From contig CAZRYF010000001.1 in the NCBI GenBank assembly GCA_964604165.1, positions 1 through 64,000 on the forward strand: 64,000 nucleotides of DNA, given 5' to 3'. The notes under the pieces were generated by a model that saw only the letters and a list, made by a program, of their open reading frames with translations, had not been told where the DNA came from and did no database searches. The position numbers were made by a program, and so were the translations under genes. Position 1 is the stretch's first letter, and every line of letters begins with the position of its first letter. This document shows, one piece after another, positions 62,984 through 64,000 of this stretch. The stretch is from JAYZDK01 sp964604165. GTDB taxonomy: Bacteria > Myxococcota_A > UBA796 > CAJQPC01.

Positions 62984-63547
62984 TCAACGAAGAATGCTGG
63001 CCATATCCTTCTTGTCGATCTTTGAGATTTCCGACTGCACTGTCTTGGCATCCGCCCCGGAACAGGTCCAGTCGACCTGCTCGTCCAGTGCAACCTTGCC
63101 GGCCGCGGCAAAGAAGATCTCGAAGTTGGAGAGGTTGGCAGCGGCGGTGTGGTACGGGCCCGTGAAGCCGGACATGATGGTCGGCATGTCGAAGTAGCCA
63201 AATCCATCCGTGAAGTCAGCCCACTGGGCCGTGGTGGGTTCGAACTTCCACTGAAAGGCCTCGCCCTTGTAGGCTCCGCCTGAGACACAGCGAGCCTGGC
63301 CGTTTGCATCCGCGGCGATGGTCAGCTGGACCTTTCCCCAGCCCTGGCAGTCCCGTCGGGACACCACCCTGGTTTGGCTGCCACGGCTGTCGGCGCTGTC
63401 GATCCACTCGGAGCCGCTTCGGCCGAGCTTCTTGGGAAGGGAGGTCTGGTTCCAGGCCTCGCAGAGATCGGCCGCGAAGGCGGCGTCCAGGAGTTGGCCG
63501 TCCGCGTGTGCGAGGCCGGCGGTGAAGAGGAGGGGAATCAGGGTCAT
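62984..63547 (-). CDS. exported SCP2-like sterol/lipid-binding protein (tentative)
   Basis: 187 residues. A signal peptide (TLIPLLFTAGLAHA) is followed by a domain with KVQLTIAADANG, FQWKFEPTTAQWADFTDG and FEIFFAAAGKVALDE. This resembles the late part of SCP2 lipid-binding domains (W-x-F, then a helix, then F-x-x-G-K). Three or four cysteines may form disulfides. It could bind a hydrophobic ligand in the periplasm. GGAGAAC precedes ATG 63547, which displaces a longer frame. It follows the partial gene by 28 bases. Confidence 0.6.
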   Translation of the reverse strand: MTLIPLLFTAGLAHADGQLLDAAFAADLCEAWNQTSLPKKLGRSGSEWIDSADSRGSQTRVVSRRDCQGWGKVQLTIAADANGQARCVSGGAYKGEAFQWKFEPTTAQWADFTDGFGYFDMPTIMSGFTGPYHTAAANLSNFEIFFAAAGKVALDEQVDWTCSGADAKTVQSEISKIDKKDMASILR

Positions 63548-63575
63548 GTTGTTCTCCAGTGGAAGGGTTGGGTGA

Positions 63576-64000
63576 CTACCACCGCTCCCACCACTGCCTG
63601 ACATAGACAAGTCCCACGACCATGTGTCCGCCCTGTGCAAGGAGGAGGCCGTTGTTGTGGGGTGCGGCGGAGGTGTGGGTGTTGTGGATTGCGACCTGCA
63701 GTTCGACATAGTGGCCTTGGAAGTCCTCCAGGAGGCCTTCGGGCAGGGTGAAGCTTCCATCCGGTGTGACGAGGCAGCGAACTGCGGTGTCGTCCTGGGT
63801 GGAGAGGAGACGAATGACGCCGTAGTCGGCCGAGCTGGCAGCGTAGCGAACCACAAAGTTGTCCACCCCGACGCGGGGGACGGCTTGCTCGTAGACAGGC
63901 GGACTGATCACGGCCAGGCTGGCGGGCGTCTCAAAGGCCCCCGGGATCGCAAGAGGGGGTGCTGTGGCGCCTCCGGAGAACTGGAGGTCATGCTCAACAC
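63576..64000 (-). CDS. partial protein of unknown function (C-terminal 140 residues)
   Basis: The frame is open from the right edge to a TAG at 63576-63578; the start lies outside the window. The visible part contains VPRVGVDNFVVRYAAS, CLVTPDGSFTLPE and VELQVAIHNTH, with beta-strand character, and ends VYVRQWWERW. It resembles exported myxobacterial proteins of unknown role. It is likely cotranscribed with the SCP2-like gene. Confidence 0.6.
   Translation of the reverse strand, partial: VEHDLQFSGGATAPPLAIPGAFETPASLAVISPPVYEQAVPRVGVDNFVVRYAASSADYGVIRLLSTQDDTAVRCLVTPDGSFTLPEGLLEDFQGHYVELQVAIHNTHTSAAPHNNGLLLAQGGHMVVGLVYVRQWWERW

Overview
This is a GC-rich Gram-negative genome fragment, most likely from Myxococcota or a related former-deltaproteobacterial lineage. 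That assignment is an inference from gene families; there is no rRNA gene to settle it. Lipid A, Kdo, Lol and BamA genes show an LPS-bearing outer membrane. Large TPR proteins, a HEAT-like 'MTVGQKIKLAY' protein, a bacterial histone-fold protein and many small lipoproteins also fit this group. The contig is a draft: it has a 100-N scaffold gap inside bamA and several frameshifts at G homopolymers.

Layout. 1-3.6 kb (minus strand): a beta-class DNA methyltransferase, a 63-residue bacterial histone, a LuxR-type regulator with a cysteine-rich sensory half, and a lipoprotein with at least ten c-type hemes that runs off the left edge. 3.7-6.0 kb: a small island at the 3' end of an intact tRNA-Thr(CGT). 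Two displaced copies of the tRNA 3' end plus terminator separate three short cassettes: a decayed two-gene nucleotidyltransferase unit, an intact MntA/HepT toxin-antitoxin pair, and a tiny lipoprotein. 6.2-22.9 kb: sulfotransferase, an exported probable outer-membrane protein, UDP-glucuronate decarboxylase, alanine racemase, a giant TPR protein, a GT9 heptosyltransferase, lipoproteins, dCMP deaminase and a membrane-anchored SGNH hydrolase.

22.9-37.2 kb is a housekeeping block: yicC-gmk-rel-coaX, an EF-G-like GTPase, a HEAT-like protein, alanine dehydrogenase in reverse, then phoH-7TM/HD phosphohydrolase-ybeY-prfB. prfB has a canonical programmed +1 frameshift. 37.2-37.7 kb is intergenic DNA with two separate tandem-repeat arrays.

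38-61 kb is an outer-membrane assembly region: lysS, lolC, lolD, bamA, an exported TldD/TldE-like fusion, skp, lpxD, lpxA, lpxB, a Dpm1-like GT2, an ArnT-like GT-C, an MsbA-like ABC exporter, a WaaA-LpxK fusion, an LpxL-like acyltransferase, a Trm112-like protein and a KptA-like/Nudix fusion. From lpxA onward the genes overlap by 1-4 bases or nearly abut, so they are probably one operon making, flipping, glycosylating and acylating lipid A-Kdo. The right end has a sigma-54 activator with a cysteine-rich PAS domain, an SCP2-like exported protein and a partial gene.

The observations I rate highest are the histone gene, the tRNA-Thr cassette island, and three fusions (WaaA-LpxK, KptA-like/Nudix, exported TldD-TldE-like).
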